Assembly: GCA_963758945.1 (NCBI GenBank)
Contig: CAVWXY010000016.1
Span: 186,001-250,000, forward strand
From: VAZQ01 sp963758945
GTDB lineage: Bacteria > Pseudomonadota > Alphaproteobacteria > Rhizobiales > Xanthobacteraceae
DNA length: 64,000 nucleotides
Direction: 5' to 3'
Part shown: one piece after another, positions 1 to 9,150 of the stretch
Layout of the letters: each line of letters starts with the position of its first letter
How positions within the stretch are numbered: the first letter of the stretch is position 1
Position numbers and translations under genes: made by a program
Notes under the pieces: model-generated
The model's input: only the letters and a program-made list of their open reading frames with translations
Database searches by the model: none
What the model was told of the DNA's origin: nothing

Positions 1-1
1 G

Positions 2-568
2 AAATGGCCGCGAATACGCTCGCGCCGCACGACCGCGGTTTCACCCTGGATGAGCATCATCGCGCGCGAGGTAGAGTTTGCGCGCGGTGAAGCCCCGCAG
101 CTCTATCACGCGGTCGCGCAGGCCGACTACATTTCCATCGTCGCGCTCACCCGCAGCGGAAAAATTCCGATCGTGCGGCAGTACCGGCCGGCGATCGAGG
201 ACTTCGCATGGGAGCTGCCGGCCGGCTTGGTCGATCCCGGCGAAAGTCCTATCGATGGCGCCCGGCGCGAGCTCGTGGAGGAGACCGGCCTGAGCGCGCG
301 CGCGGTGCACGCGTTGGGCGACAACCGCGCTTGCACCGGACGCCTCGATAACCGGATCCACAATTTCTTCGTCGCCGCCGGCGAGCGCATCGCCAAATTC
401 CAGCCGGAGCCGGGCATCAGCGTGAAGCTGGTATCGCCTGCCGAGATCGTGCGCCTGATCAGGCGCGGCGAATTCGTCTCGCAGCTGCATATCGGCGCGC
501 TGTTGCTCGCGGAGTTGCACGGCTTCATCGCTTTGCCGCGGAAAGCGCGACGGACGAAAAAAAGATGA
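2..568 (+). CDS. NUDIX hydrolase (ADP-ribose pyrophosphatase-like), 5' partial
   Basis: The reading frame is already open at base 2 and reads AVSPWMSIIAREVEF just before and after the first internal ATG (base 50). That looks like normal NUDIX N-terminal sequence, so the true start probably lies upstream of the window. A perfect Nudix box (Gx5Ex7REUxEExGU) is visible as GLVDPGESPIDGAR followed by RELVEETGL, about residues 63-85 counted from base 50. This motif binds the metal and catalyses cleavage of nucleoside-diphosphate-linked substrates. The WELPAGLVD context and a length near 190 aa resemble ADP-ribose pyrophosphatases; substrate identity is inference. It is convergent with the next gene, with only a few bases between them. 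Confidence 0.85.
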   Translation, partial: KWPRIRSRRTTAVSPWMSIIAREVEFARGEAPQLYHAVAQADYISIVALTRSGKIPIVRQYRPAIEDFAWELPAGLVDPGESPIDGARRELVEETGLSARAVHALGDNRACTGRLDNRIHNFFVAAGERIAKFQPEPGISVKLVSPAEIVRLIRRGEFVSQLHIGALLLAELHGFIALPRKARRTKKR

Positions 569-574
569 CTGGTG

Positions 575-2719
575 CTACGGCGTCGACATCCGCACCATCC
601 GGTCGAGGCCTTGCGCGAGCGCCGCGCTCGCCGGATGGACTGCAATCCGCTTGGTGAAATCCGGAAACCTCCGCCGGAACAGCTCGATGCCTTCGCCGTG
701 CAGCCAAGCCGCCACGACGAGGAGCGTGAGAAGCCAAGTCAAATAGTAGTAGCGGCCGGCGGTGGCGTAAAACATGCCGACGCCTTGCTGCGCCAGCGTG
801 GCGCCAGCAGTGAGCCGCAGCCATGGATCGGCCTCGCCCGACGCCGCCATCCGCACCAGCACGACGATCGCCGCCGCATTGAGCGGCGCCATGACGACCG
901 ATTCGGACGGGCCGGCAAGCCAGCCGGCGATCTGTCGCAGCGCGCGCGTGAGATGCTCGCCGGTGAAGTCGAAATGCCCGAGCTCCGCGAGCGCCGCCAG
1001 ATAGCCCGAGGGGGTCATCAGCAGCAGGCGGGGGTGCGCGGCCGACGCCGTGAAGAGCACGAACTCGCCGCCGTAAACCCAGTTGTGAAGTGCCATGCTC
1101 AACACCGGCAAGAAGCCGATGCATAGTCCGGCCAAACGGCGGTATTGCCGCTGCCACAGCGTCGCGAGCCCGGCGCCTGCGAGCAGGATGCCCGTCGCCG
1201 GCGCGATGTTGGGTCGCACGAACAGCGCCAGCGCGAACAGGAGGCCGGCGCCTAACGCGCCGGCGAAGCGATCGCGAGGCCCGGCATCGGCGCGGCCGAC
1301 CAGCAACGCGAAGGCGGCGAGAAAGCAGACATAGGCCGCCGGGTCGGCAAAGCCGCGCGCCGCCCATTTGACGTATTGCACAAGGCTCGAGCCGAACAGC
1401 ACGCCGAGCGGAACGGCTGCAAACACGAGGATCAGCGCCAGCGCCCAGCGCAGCGGCAGGAAGCGCCGGAACATGGCGAAGACCAGGAACGGCAGGACGA
1501 GAACGAGCGAGAGATAGCCCAGATAGCTCTCGCCGAAGATCAGATGCTCGACCGCGCGCAGATAGCGCATGCCGGGGGTGAAGTAGAATACCTTCTCCCC
1601 GCCTTCGAGCGCGCCCGCGATGTCGCCGGCGAGCAGTTGCTGGAGCATGACGCGGGCATAGCCGTCATAGACCAGACCGTCGTCGCCGCTGTCGAACGGG
1701 CGCACCCCGCCGAGAAAGCTCGCGTCGTTGAAGAACACGACGATCAGCGTGACCGCGACGAGGGCGAAGGGCAGGACCAGGCGCCGCGAGCGAACGCGCA
1801 CCAGCAGGCCGAGCACGGCCAGGGCCGCGGCTGCGGCGAGGCCGGGCTCCACCAGCTGACGGAGCCTGACTTTCGCAGTCGGAGCCAGCCGCATCGCCAG
1901 CTCATGCGCGATTGCGACGCCGAAGATGCGCCGCCCGATATCTTCGGGCGCGAGCGTGCGGCATTGCATCGACGGGTGCGAAATGGCCTCGAAATGTGCG
2001 TCCGCGCCTTCCCACAGCACCTCGCCCCGCCAGCACAAGGCGCTGCCGACGAAATCGGCGGGGAAGCGGTACATGACGAACCACGGCATTGTGAGCTTCC
2101 AGCGATGCAGCAGCGCGAACGAGCGCCGATCACGCGAGGCACGATCGAGATCGCTGACCTGAGAATTCCAGTTGTAGCCGTGCTCGTTGATGAACCCGAG
2201 GCGCAGCCACACGGGATCGGAAAAGTCGATCCCCGCGACCTGGCGCGAATACGCCGGCCGGTCGTAGATGCCGTCGGCGGAAAAGGCGAAGATCCGCCGG
2301 GGAAAGGCCTGGCCGCGCCAACAGCCGTCCTGCGCGGGGTCGCAGCGGCGCGCGCGCGGATATCTGGCGTCGAACTCGGCGGCCATGAAATGGAACACCT
2401 CCGCCGGCAGCCCGGCTTCGAGCGCACCTCCCGCCGCGTCCACGAGAAAGACGTTGTGACCCTCCTCGATGCGCGGTGCCGGAAAAGCGACTTGCCCCAA
2501 GACGCAGAGCACCACTGCCGCCAGCGCGGCGAGCCACCGTCTCGGCAGCGTGGACGCCTGCCCCACGGCGACGACCACGGTCGCGACGACGAGGAGCGCG
2601 TAGCGAAAGAGGTCGTTGATGGGGAACCCGAGCGCGACGGCGACCAGCGCCAGGACCGCGAGCTTCATCGCGCGCTGATACGGCGCGGCGTCATTGTCGG
2701 CGGACTGGGAGGCGGTCAA
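575..2719 (-). CDS. Polytopic membrane protein of unknown function (possible GT-C glycosyltransferase-like)
   Basis: This is a 714-aa protein with paired hydrophobic segments near residues 15-60, a large soluble or periplasmic part at about 85-290 containing several Cys (CDPAQDGC, SALCWRG, MQCRTL), and then about ten hydrophobic segments to the C terminus. The motif FDSGDDGLVYDGYAR followed by FYFTPGMRYLRAVEHL resembles the acidic first periplasmic loop of GT-C type lipid-sugar-dependent glycosyltransferases, but no family was recognised with certainty. It is a single-gene unit, convergent with the NUDIX gene and divergent from the TonB-receptor region. Function remains unknown; cell-envelope glycan work is only a guess. 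Confidence 0.7.
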   Translation of the reverse strand: MTASQSADNDAAPYQRAMKLAVLALVAVALGFPINDLFRYALLVVATVVVAVGQASTLPRRWLAALAAVVLCVLGQVAFPAPRIEEGHNVFLVDAAGGALEAGLPAEVFHFMAAEFDARYPRARRCDPAQDGCWRGQAFPRRIFAFSADGIYDRPAYSRQVAGIDFSDPVWLRLGFINEHGYNWNSQVSDLDRASRDRRSFALLHRWKLTMPWFVMYRFPADFVGSALCWRGEVLWEGADAHFEAISHPSMQCRTLAPEDIGRRIFGVAIAHELAMRLAPTAKVRLRQLVEPGLAAAAALAVLGLLVRVRSRRLVLPFALVAVTLIVVFFNDASFLGGVRPFDSGDDGLVYDGYARVMLQQLLAGDIAGALEGGEKVFYFTPGMRYLRAVEHLIFGESYLGYLSLVLVLPFLVFAMFRRFLPLRWALALILVFAAVPLGVLFGSSLVQYVKWAARGFADPAAYVCFLAAFALLVGRADAGPRDRFAGALGAGLLFALALFVRPNIAPATGILLAGAGLATLWQRQYRRLAGLCIGFLPVLSMALHNWVYGGEFVLFTASAAHPRLLLMTPSGYLAALAELGHFDFTGEHLTRALRQIAGWLAGPSESVVMAPLNAAAIVVLVRMAASGEADPWLRLTAGATLAQQGVGMFYATAGRYYYLTWLLTLLVVAAWLHGEGIELFRRRFPDFTKRIAVHPASAALAQGLDRMVRMSTP

Positions 2720-2817
2720 TGCTGGAGCCCGGTTTGGCCGGACGGTACCGGCTCGGATGCTCCTTGTCGAAGGGAGCAGCCCGTGGCGGCGCTGCCAAGG
2801 TTGGTCCTAGGCTGTTG

Positions 2818-2881
2818 ATAACGAACGTTATTCGCGGGCGAAGATGCCGGCGAGGGCTTGTATGTGGCCCGGCGGCCACAT
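2818..2881. promoter_or_regulatory. Two perfect inverted repeats upstream of the TonB receptor
   Basis: Between the divergent membrane-protein and TonB-receptor genes there are two perfect palindromes. The first is ATAACG-AA-CGTTAT at 2818-2831. The second has 8-bp arms ATGTGGCC / GGCCACAT around a CGGC loop at 2862-2881. The first has the geometry of a repressor operator; the second could be an RNA hairpin or an operator. They lie 108-170 bp before the receptor start at 2989. No known riboswitch consensus was recognised in this leader. Confidence 0.4.
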
Positions 2882-2988
2882 TGCCAGATGTTCCAGTCCG
2901 AATTGGCAAAACGTAACGAGACGGCACGCCGGGATTATTCCAGCATTTGTCGGGGACTTGCGTAGGGCCATTGCGTCGGGGCGGTGCC

Positions 2989-3230
2989 ATGCGGGGGGCG
3001 GCAGGGGGCGGCCGAGATTTGTCTGGGCTGGCGGCCGGCAAACGCCGGCTGCTGGAAGCTGCCGCGCTCGGTGCGCTGATCCTGCCGAGTGCCGCCGTGA
3101 GCCTCGCTCCAGGCGCCGCATGGGGCCAAGCGGCCGCGACCTTGCCCGAGGTTACCGTCACCGCGCCCAAGCCTGCGCCCAAGCCGCGGCGAGCGGCACC
3201 GGCGAACTCGACGAGAAGCCGCGCGTACGC
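2989..3230 (+). pseudogene. N-terminal signal-peptide part of the TonB receptor, out of frame with the body
   Basis: An ORF opening at ATG 2989 encodes a basic start, a hydrophobic stretch (LLEAAALGALILPSAAVS), an AWGQA cleavage-like site and LPEVTVTAP, a typical mature start / TonB-box region, then a Pro/Lys-rich linker. It is in a different frame from the receptor body that starts at 3332. The body frame becomes protein-like upstream of 3332 from about 3230 (TPPTAPAPAPTPSALPAFQ). A +1 shift between about 3185 and 3235 therefore separates the export signal from the barrel. Either the gene is broken or one base in a G/C-rich tract is misread. Confidence 0.6.
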
Positions 3231-3331
3231 CGCCCACGGCTCCGGCGCCCGCCCCCACCCCCAGTGCCCTGCCTGCGTTTCAGGTCGTCGCGCCGACGCC
3301 CCTCACCGGCGTCGGCTTCGACCGCAGCAAG

Positions 3332-5578
3332 GTGCCGGCGATGGTGCAAACGCTCACCGCCGAGGATTTCTCGCGGGTCTATTCGCCCAACGTAGTCGAG
3401 ACGCTCGTGCAGCGCATTCCCGGCGTCATCAGTAACGACGTCCAGGGCAACGAGTTCACTACGGACCTGCGCTATCGCGGTTTCACCGCCTCTCCGGTGC
3501 AGGGCACGCCGCAGGGGCTCGCCGTCTATATGCAAGGCGTGCGCGTCAACGAAGCCTTCGGCGACACCGTCAACTGGGACTTGATCCCGACCATCGCCAT
3601 CGGCCGTGCCGACGTTTGGACCAACAATCCGGCGTTCGGCCTCAATGCGCTCGGAGGCGCCATCAGCTTCCAGATGAAGGACGGCTTTACCTATAACGGT
3701 ACCGAATTCGATGCCTCGGGCGGCTCCTATGGCCGCGTCGGCGGCTGGCTGCAATACGGCGTGCGCAGCGGCGAATGGGCGCTCTACATCGCCGGGCAGG
3801 GGCTCAAGGACGACGGCTGGCGCTACCAGTCGCCGTCGCGGATCGCGCGCTTCTACGGCGATCTCGGCTGGAAAGGCACGGATGCGGAGGTCCACCTCGT
3901 GGCTTCCGCCGCCGACAATTATTTCGGCGTGGTCGGACCGACCCCGATCGAGCTGCTCAATCAGGACTACCGGGCGATCTACACTTGGCCGCAGACGAGC
4001 AAGAACCAGGCCGAGCTGCTCGCGCTCAACGGCCGCTACGCCGTGACCGACCATTGGACGGTGCAGAGCAATCTCTATTACCGCAGGTTCCACCAGGAGC
4101 ACGTCGACGGCAACGCCGCCGAGGTCGAGCGCTGCAGCGGTAACGCCGCCAATCCACTGTTCAACACGCTGTGCCTGGAGGACGACGGCTTCCCGCGACA
4201 GCCCGCGGCCAACTTCCAGATCCTCAATCCGAACAACCAGCCGATCAATTGCCCTCCCGGGACCGGCAATACCTGCGCGCGCACGCCATGGGGCACGGTC
4301 GACCGCACCTTCACCAACGCGATGACCACCGGCGCCTCGCTGCAGGGCCTCAACGACGACAAGGTGTTCGGTCACGACAACTACTTCGCGATCGGCGCCA
4401 GCGTCGACCGCAGCAAAATCGGCTTCCAGGGCAACAGCGAGCTCGGCTACATCTTCCCCGACTTCTTCGTCGGCCCCAATTCCGCCGTGCCCGGGACCGG
4501 GCAGATCATCCACACGGCCGGCAATATCGGCTTCGCTCCCGTCAGCCTCGCGGCGTGGAATACCTATTACGGCGCCTACTTCAACGAGACCTTCGACATC
4601 ACCAGCCGTCTGTCAGTGACTGCAGGCGGACGTTACAACATCGCCCAGATCGCAATGTCCGATCTCAATGGCAACAGCCCCGACCTGAGCGCGCAGTATA
4701 CGTTCGAACGCTTCAATCCGGTGGCAGGCTTCACCTACAAGATTATCCCGGAGCTGATGACGTTTTACGCAGGGTATTCGGAAGCGAACCGCGCGCCCAC
4801 GCCGCTCGAGCTCGGCTGCTCGAACCCGCAGAGGCCTTGCCTGCTCGAGGGCTTCCTGGTCTCCGATCCGCCGCTGAATCAGGTGGTCGCGCGCACGCGC
4901 GAGGCCGGGCTGCGCGGCAACATCAACACCGCCGGCGGCCGCGGCGACTGGAAGCTCGGCTTGTTCCGCACCGACAGCGAGAGCGACATCATCCAGGTCG
5001 CGAGCGTCCTGCAGGGCCGCGGCGTGTTCCAGAACGTCCCCGGCACCCGCCGGCAAGGGCTGGAGGCAGGCGCGCAGTACCAGACCGCGCAATATCTCGT
5101 CTACGCCAACTACGCCTTCGTCGATGCCACCTATCAGTTCAGCGGCTTCCTCGCGTCGCCCAACAACCCCTCGGCCAACGCCAATGGCGACGTCTTCGTC
5201 ACGCCCGGCAAGCACATCCCCGGCATCCCGCAGCACCAGGTCAAAGGCGGCGTGGACTATTTCGTGACGCCGGCGTTGAAGCTCGGCACCGACGTGATCT
5301 GGGTCGGCAGCCAATGGTACATCGGAGATGATGCCAACCAGAACGTCAAGCTCGCGGACTACTGGGTCGCCAACCTGCACGGCTCGTACCAGCTCACCAA
5401 GGAGGTGCAGATCTATGGCCTCGTGAACAACCTGTTCAACCGGAAATTCGCGACTTTCGGCACCTATTTCGATCCGCAATCGATCGTCAACGCGATCGCC
5501 AACGCGCCGACCGATCACCGCACCATCACGCCGGCGCAGCCGCTGTCGGTCTATGTCGGCCTGCGCGCGAAGTTGTGA
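3332..5578 (+). CDS. TonB-dependent outer-membrane receptor (plug and beta-barrel)
   Basis: The 748-aa frame contains the plug domain (residues 1-130: VPAMVQTLTAEDF, QRIPGVISNDVQGNEF, LRYRGFTASPVQGTPQGLAVY, NEAFGDTVNWDLIP, FGLNALGGAISFQMK) and a long barrel. It ends in VYVGLRAKL, a hydrophobic terminal strand suited to BAM insertion. Such receptors import scarce chelated metals or cofactors using TonB energy. The annotated GTG start is not the real one: the coding frame extends about 100 bp upstream and the signal peptide lies in another frame from 2989. The PQQ dehydrogenases with lanthanide-type signatures nearby suggest a lanthanophore or other metal-chelate ligand, but this is inference from context. 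The stop directly abuts the convergent cytochrome gene. Confidence 0.88.
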   Translation: MPAMVQTLTAEDFSRVYSPNVVETLVQRIPGVISNDVQGNEFTTDLRYRGFTASPVQGTPQGLAVYMQGVRVNEAFGDTVNWDLIPTIAIGRADVWTNNPAFGLNALGGAISFQMKDGFTYNGTEFDASGGSYGRVGGWLQYGVRSGEWALYIAGQGLKDDGWRYQSPSRIARFYGDLGWKGTDAEVHLVASAADNYFGVVGPTPIELLNQDYRAIYTWPQTSKNQAELLALNGRYAVTDHWTVQSNLYYRRFHQEHVDGNAAEVERCSGNAANPLFNTLCLEDDGFPRQPAANFQILNPNNQPINCPPGTGNTCARTPWGTVDRTFTNAMTTGASLQGLNDDKVFGHDNYFAIGASVDRSKIGFQGNSELGYIFPDFFVGPNSAVPGTGQIIHTAGNIGFAPVSLAAWNTYYGAYFNETFDITSRLSVTAGGRYNIAQIAMSDLNGNSPDLSAQYTFERFNPVAGFTYKIIPELMTFYAGYSEANRAPTPLELGCSNPQRPCLLEGFLVSDPPLNQVVARTREAGLRGNINTAGGRGDWKLGLFRTDSESDIIQVASVLQGRGVFQNVPGTRRQGLEAGAQYQTAQYLVYANYAFVDATYQFSGFLASPNNPSANANGDVFVTPGKHIPGIPQHQVKGGVDYFVTPALKLGTDVIWVGSQWYIGDDANQNVKLADYWVANLHGSYQLTKEVQIYGLVNNLFNRKFATFGTYFDPQSIVNAIANAPTDHRTITPAQPLSVYVGLRAKL

Positions 5579-5899
5579 TCACCGTTCCCCCGCCGTGACG
5601 TAGGCCCACAGGGCCTCGAGCTGATCCGGCTTGAAGAAATCGCCCCATGGCGGCATCTGGTTCTTGCCGCGCGTGACCGAATTGACGAAGCGGTCGTGCG
5701 CATCGGGCGGAAATTTGCGCAGGTTGAACGCCGCGCCGGGATCCAGCATGCGGGCGCCATGGCAGGGCGAGCAGTTGACCGCGTAGAGCTCCGCGCCGGC
5801 CTCGATCTGCTCCTTGGGGAAGCCCGGTGCCTGCTGAGCCAACGCGCCAGCAGACGGCGCCATCCATGCGACCGCGATCGATAACGCAGCGCATTTCAT
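5579..5899 (-). CDS. Small periplasmic cytochrome c
   Basis: This is a 106-aa protein starting at ATG 5899 (MKCAALSIAVAW...), chosen because it gives a clean Sec signal ending GALAQ. The haem-binding CSPCH motif follows at about residue 45, with MPPW as the probable Met axial-ligand region. It is a single-domain class I cytochrome c, presumably the electron acceptor for the PQQ dehydrogenase transcribed just upstream on the same strand. A nearly identical architecture (CxxCH ... RFV ... QMPPW ... WAFI/WAYV) recurs in the cytochrome at 13562, so the dehydrogenase-cytochrome pairs look like duplicates. Confidence 0.88.
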   Translation of the reverse strand: MKCAALSIAVAWMAPSAGALAQQAPGFPKEQIEAGAELYAVNCSPCHGARMLDPGAAFNLRKFPPDAHDRFVNSVTRGKNQMPPWGDFFKPDQLEALWAYVTAGER

Positions 5900-5925
5900 G
5901 ACGGCTTGGCCGCATCCTGCGGCCC

Positions 5926-6070
5926 TCATCCGCGCCAACGGATGATCCAGCAACCATCGATTTTTCGCGCTAGCGCGCTTGGGCATTGCTGATACGCCGA
6001 TATTGCCGCATGCCGGAGGGCATCACGGCCGGAGCAAGACGCGGCATGGCCGGGACAGGCCCGGCCATGC
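5926..6070. repeat. REP-like palindromes between cytochrome and PQQ dehydrogenase genes
   Basis: Two hairpins occur in this intergenic stretch. TCATCCG / CGGATGA arms are at 5926-5945, followed by a TCCAGCAA tail. The second has 11-bp arms GCATGGCCGGG / CCCGGCCATGC around a 5-nt loop at 6044-6070. The first matches the REP form seen again at 60768-60789. The second could attenuate read-through from the dehydrogenase into the cytochrome gene. Confidence 0.6.
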
Positions 6071-6100
6071 GACGTGCGAACAGCAGTATGGCTGGCGCCT

Positions 6101-7786
6101 TCACTCGGGCAGGATCGCAAAGGTCCAGACCGAGCCGCCTTGCGGGACCTTGTCCTTGAGCTGCTCGCGCGCGATGTTCCACCACAGCCCGCCGATGCCG
6201 GACAGCACCGTGACGTACTGCCGGCCGTCGTGGGAATAGGTGATCGGCATGGCGTTGATGCCGGAGCCGGTCTGGAACTGCCAGAGCTGCTGGCCGTTGT
6301 CGGCATCCAGCGCGATGAATTCGCCGGTTTCCTTGCCGGTGAACAGCAGGCCGCCGCCGGTCGCCAGCATCGCCGACCAGATCGGATGATCGGTCAGCGG
6401 CACGCGCCACTTCTGCTTGCCGGTGAGCGGATCGATGGCGTCGATGTGGCCATAGGGCTCGCCGGGCTTCTTCGGGATCGGAATGTTCTCGACATACATA
6501 TAGCGCTGGCCGACCACATGCTGCTTCGTCTGCAGGTGCCGGTACATGCGCCCGATGTGCATCGTGTTGGCGTAGAGGAGACCGGTCTCCGGATTGAACG
6601 CGGCATGCGGCCAGTTCTTGCCACCGAGCGTCGACGGCCAATGCTCGATCTGCTGGAAGTTGCGCAGGTTCTTGGCGACCTCGGTCTCCACCGGCCGGCC
6701 GGTCTCGTTGTCGATGCGGCTCGCCCAGGTCATTTTCTCGTACGGATTGGCCGCCAGCAGCTTGCCGTTGGTGCGGTCGATCACGTAGAGGAAACCATTG
6801 CGGTTGAGCTGCATGATCACCTTGTGCTTCTCGCCGCCGATGGTGAGATCGGCGTTGATCAGTTCCCAACAGGCGTCGTAGTCATAGGCGTCATTGGGCG
6901 TGAACTGATAGTACCAGGCGATCTCGCCGGTCTTCGGCCGTAGCGCCAGCACCGAGGAGGTATAGAGATTGTCGCCTTCGCGGCTCTGCGACGCCCATGG
7001 CGCCGGGTTGCCGATGCCCCAATACATCAGATCGAGCTCCGGATCGTAGGAGCCGGTGATCCAGGACGAGCCGCCGCCGACCTCCCAGGCATTGTTGTCC
7101 TGCGGCCAGCTCTCGTTGCCCTTCTCGCCGCGCGCCGGGATGGTGTAGCGCCGCCATAAATGCTTGCCGGTCTCGCTGTCCCAGCCGTCGATGAAGCCGC
7201 GGATGCCGAACTCGGCGCCGGAAATACCCGTGATCACCACGCCGTCCGCTACCAGCGGGGCGACGGTGAGCGAGAAGCCGTCCTTCCATTCCGCCGCCTT
7301 CGACTTCCACAGCTCCTTGCCGTCCTTGGCGTCGTAGGCGACCACGTGGGCGTCGAGCGTGGTGCGGAAGATCTTGCCGTTGTAGATCGCCGCCCCCTTG
7401 TTGGAGACGCCGCAGCAAACCACGCGCGGGGTTTCCGGCGGCCAGTCGAGCGTCTGCTTCCAGATCTGCTTGCCGGTGGCGACGTCGATCGCGACGGTCG
7501 CCTTGGCATTGGTGACGTACATCACCCCGTTGTAGACGATCGGCTGCGCCTGCTCGCCCCAGTTGTTGTCGAGGCTGAGGTTCCAAACCGGCACCAGGCG
7601 CTTGATCGTTTGCTTGTTGATCTGTTTGAGCGGGCTATAGCGCTGCTGGTGATAGCCCATGCCGTAAGTGAGTACGTTGTCGGTCGAGCCGCCGTTGCCG
7701 TCTTTCTTGAGGTCGTCGAGCGTCTGCGCCGAGGCGCCGGCGCCGAGCCACAACAAGACACACGCAGCCGATGCGAGAATCTTCAT
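6101..7786 (-). CDS. PQQ-dependent alcohol dehydrogenase (quinoprotein, methanol/ethanol type, lanthanide-type signature)
   Basis: This is a 561-aa periplasmic eight-bladed beta-propeller quinoprotein with a signal peptide (residues 1-20, ending GAGASAQ). The vicinal disulfide CC at 124-125, the metal-ligand Glu in GAEFGIRG (192) and Asn in NPAPW (260) are all present. So is the catalytic Asp in NDAYDYDACWE (302), followed two residues later by Asp 304. An acidic residue at that +2 position is the accepted hallmark of lanthanide-dependent (XoxF/ExaF-type) enzymes; Ca enzymes have Ala there. The reaction would be oxidation of a primary alcohol to aldehyde with electrons passed to cytochrome c. 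A ribosome site AGGGAGCGAC precedes the ATG. The substrate cannot be told from sequence. Confidence 0.92.
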   Translation of the reverse strand: MKILASAACVLLWLGAGASAQTLDDLKKDGNGGSTDNVLTYGMGYHQQRYSPLKQINKQTIKRLVPVWNLSLDNNWGEQAQPIVYNGVMYVTNAKATVAIDVATGKQIWKQTLDWPPETPRVVCCGVSNKGAAIYNGKIFRTTLDAHVVAYDAKDGKELWKSKAAEWKDGFSLTVAPLVADGVVITGISGAEFGIRGFIDGWDSETGKHLWRRYTIPARGEKGNESWPQDNNAWEVGGGSSWITGSYDPELDLMYWGIGNPAPWASQSREGDNLYTSSVLALRPKTGEIAWYYQFTPNDAYDYDACWELINADLTIGGEKHKVIMQLNRNGFLYVIDRTNGKLLAANPYEKMTWASRIDNETGRPVETEVAKNLRNFQQIEHWPSTLGGKNWPHAAFNPETGLLYANTMHIGRMYRHLQTKQHVVGQRYMYVENIPIPKKPGEPYGHIDAIDPLTGKQKWRVPLTDHPIWSAMLATGGGLLFTGKETGEFIALDADNGQQLWQFQTGSGINAMPITYSHDGRQYVTVLSGIGGLWWNIAREQLKDKVPQGGSVWTFAILPE

Positions 7787-7950
7787 GAGCGTCGCTCCCT
7801 GATGAGCCCTAGGTAAGACTTCGATCGGTTGGCCCGACCTGTTGCAGCAGACAATAAAGCATCCGCGTCGGCCGTCGAGTAGTTCGGCACTGGTATGGGC
7901 CGCAACCGCAGTATGCAGCAGACGCAGATGAGGTGTATTAGCCGAGACTC

Positions 7951-9150
7951 GATCTGACAGACTGTGCCTGGTTGAGCGATCGGGTTTTGGTGTCCGATGC
8001 CGTTAGGCTGCGATCATCTTCTCCTTCGTCATCGGCATTGCATCAACGAATGTCTGCATCGGTGTTTTGCCGAAGCACCAGCGGCCTTGATGTGGTCTCG
8101 CCTCGTTGTATTTGCAAATCCATCCATCGAGATCGGCCTGCAGCTCATCGATTGAACGATACACCTTTTTGCGGAACGCGACACGGTAGAACTCGTTCAG
8201 CACGGTTTTGTGGAAGCGCTCGCAGATGCCGTTGGTCTGCGGGCTCTTGGTTTTGGTGCGCGAGTGATCGATGTCCTCGACCGCGAGATAGAGCTCGTAC
8301 TCGTGCCGCTCCGGATTGCCGCAGTACTCGCTACCGCGGTCGGTCAATACCCGCAGCAGCTTGACGTCATGGCTATCGAAGAAGGGAATCACCCGGTCGT
8401 TCAGCAGATCAGCCGCTGTGATCGGCGTCTTGCGATCGTAGAGCTTGGCGCAAGCGACCTTGGCGTAGGTGTCGATGAAGGTCTGCTGGTAGACCCGCCC
8501 AACGCCCTTTAGATTGCCGACATAGAACGTATCCTGGGCGCCGCAGTAGCCCGGATGCTCGCTCTCGAACTCGCCATGGGCTTCCTTCTCGGTCTTGGCC
8601 TTTTCCAACGCGACGACCTGCGCCTCGGTCAGCACCAGGCCCTCCTGGGCGCTCTTGGCTTCCAGCGCTTTGAGCCGTTTCTTCATGGTCTCCAGGTCGT
8701 GACGCAGCCACACGCAGCGCACGCCGGCGGGAGAGACCGTAAGCCCACGTTTTCTCAATTCGTTGGCGATGCGGACTTGGCCGAAGGCCGGCTGCTCAAT
8801 GGCGAGCGCAACGATGGCGTCTTCGACCTCCTGCGGCACCCGGTTCTTCAGCACAGGCTTCTTGCGGCTGATCTCCTGCAACGCCAGCTCGCCGCCGGTG
8901 TCGTGGAGTTCCTTGAACCGGTAGAAGCTATCCCGGCTGTAACCCATGATCTTGCAGGCTTGGCTGACGTTGCCGAGCTGCTTGGCAAGCTCGAGCAGTC
9001 CAACCTTGGCTCGGATGATCTTCTGTTCAGTCGTCATGATGGTGTCCTCCAATCGCCGAGGCGGGGCGCTTCGCCACCCCGACCGCTCCGCGCCCCGCCT
9101 CGGCTTGCAATTCGCTGCGGGGAAACCAGGACACCCATGTCAGATTAAGT
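7951..9150 (-). mobile_element. IS481-family insertion sequence, copy 1
   Basis: The element consists of one transposase gene and short ends. The left end reads ATCTGACA...CCTGGTT (from 7952) and the right end, reverse complemented, also reads ATCTGACA...CCTGGTT (from about 9147), so terminal inverted repeats are partial. The exact ends are uncertain by several bases and I could not see a convincing target duplication. A 12-bp direct repeat, ACGCAGATGAGG, lies just outside on both sides (7922-7933 and 9159-9170). The element separates the first PQQ dehydrogenase from the ABC transporter. Confidence 0.7.
8003..9037 (-). CDS. IS481-family DDE transposase
   Basis: This is a 344-aa protein with an N-terminal helix-turn-helix (KQLGNVSQACKIMGYSRDSFY) and a leucine/lysine-rich linker near residues 120-150. 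The rve-type DDE catalytic core has Asp in AQDTFYVG, Asp in LTDRGSEYCG and Glu in NGICERFHKT. The start at ATG 9037 was chosen because GGAGG lies 9 bases upstream. The protein appears full length, so the element may still be active. Confidence 0.92.
   Translation of the reverse strand: MTTEQKIIRAKVGLLELAKQLGNVSQACKIMGYSRDSFYRFKELHDTGGELALQEISRKKPVLKNRVPQEVEDAIVALAIEQPAFGQVRIANELRKRGLTVSPAGVRCVWLRHDLETMKKRLKALEAKSAQEGLVLTEAQVVALEKAKTEKEAHGEFESEHPGYCGAQDTFYVGNLKGVGRVYQQTFIDTYAKVACAKLYDRKTPITAADLLNDRVIPFFDSHDVKLLRVLTDRGSEYCGNPERHEYELYLAVEDIDHSRTKTKSPQTNGICERFHKTVLNEFYRVAFRKKVYRSIDELQADLDGWICKYNEARPHQGRWCFGKTPMQTFVDAMPMTKEKMIAA

Noticed and set aside
1376..2818. 480-codon plus-strand open frame rich in His, Gln and Glu
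   Set aside because: Exact antisense of the polytopic membrane protein; charged residues are the complement of hydrophobic codons.
2820..2988. Cobalamin or other riboswitch before the TonB receptor
   Set aside because: I could not find the B12-box or any conserved riboswitch core; only two simple palindromes are present.
2844..3395. Separate 183-codon ORF overlapping the TonB receptor start
   Set aside because: It has no recognisable sequence and competes with frames that carry a signal peptide and plug-domain sequence.
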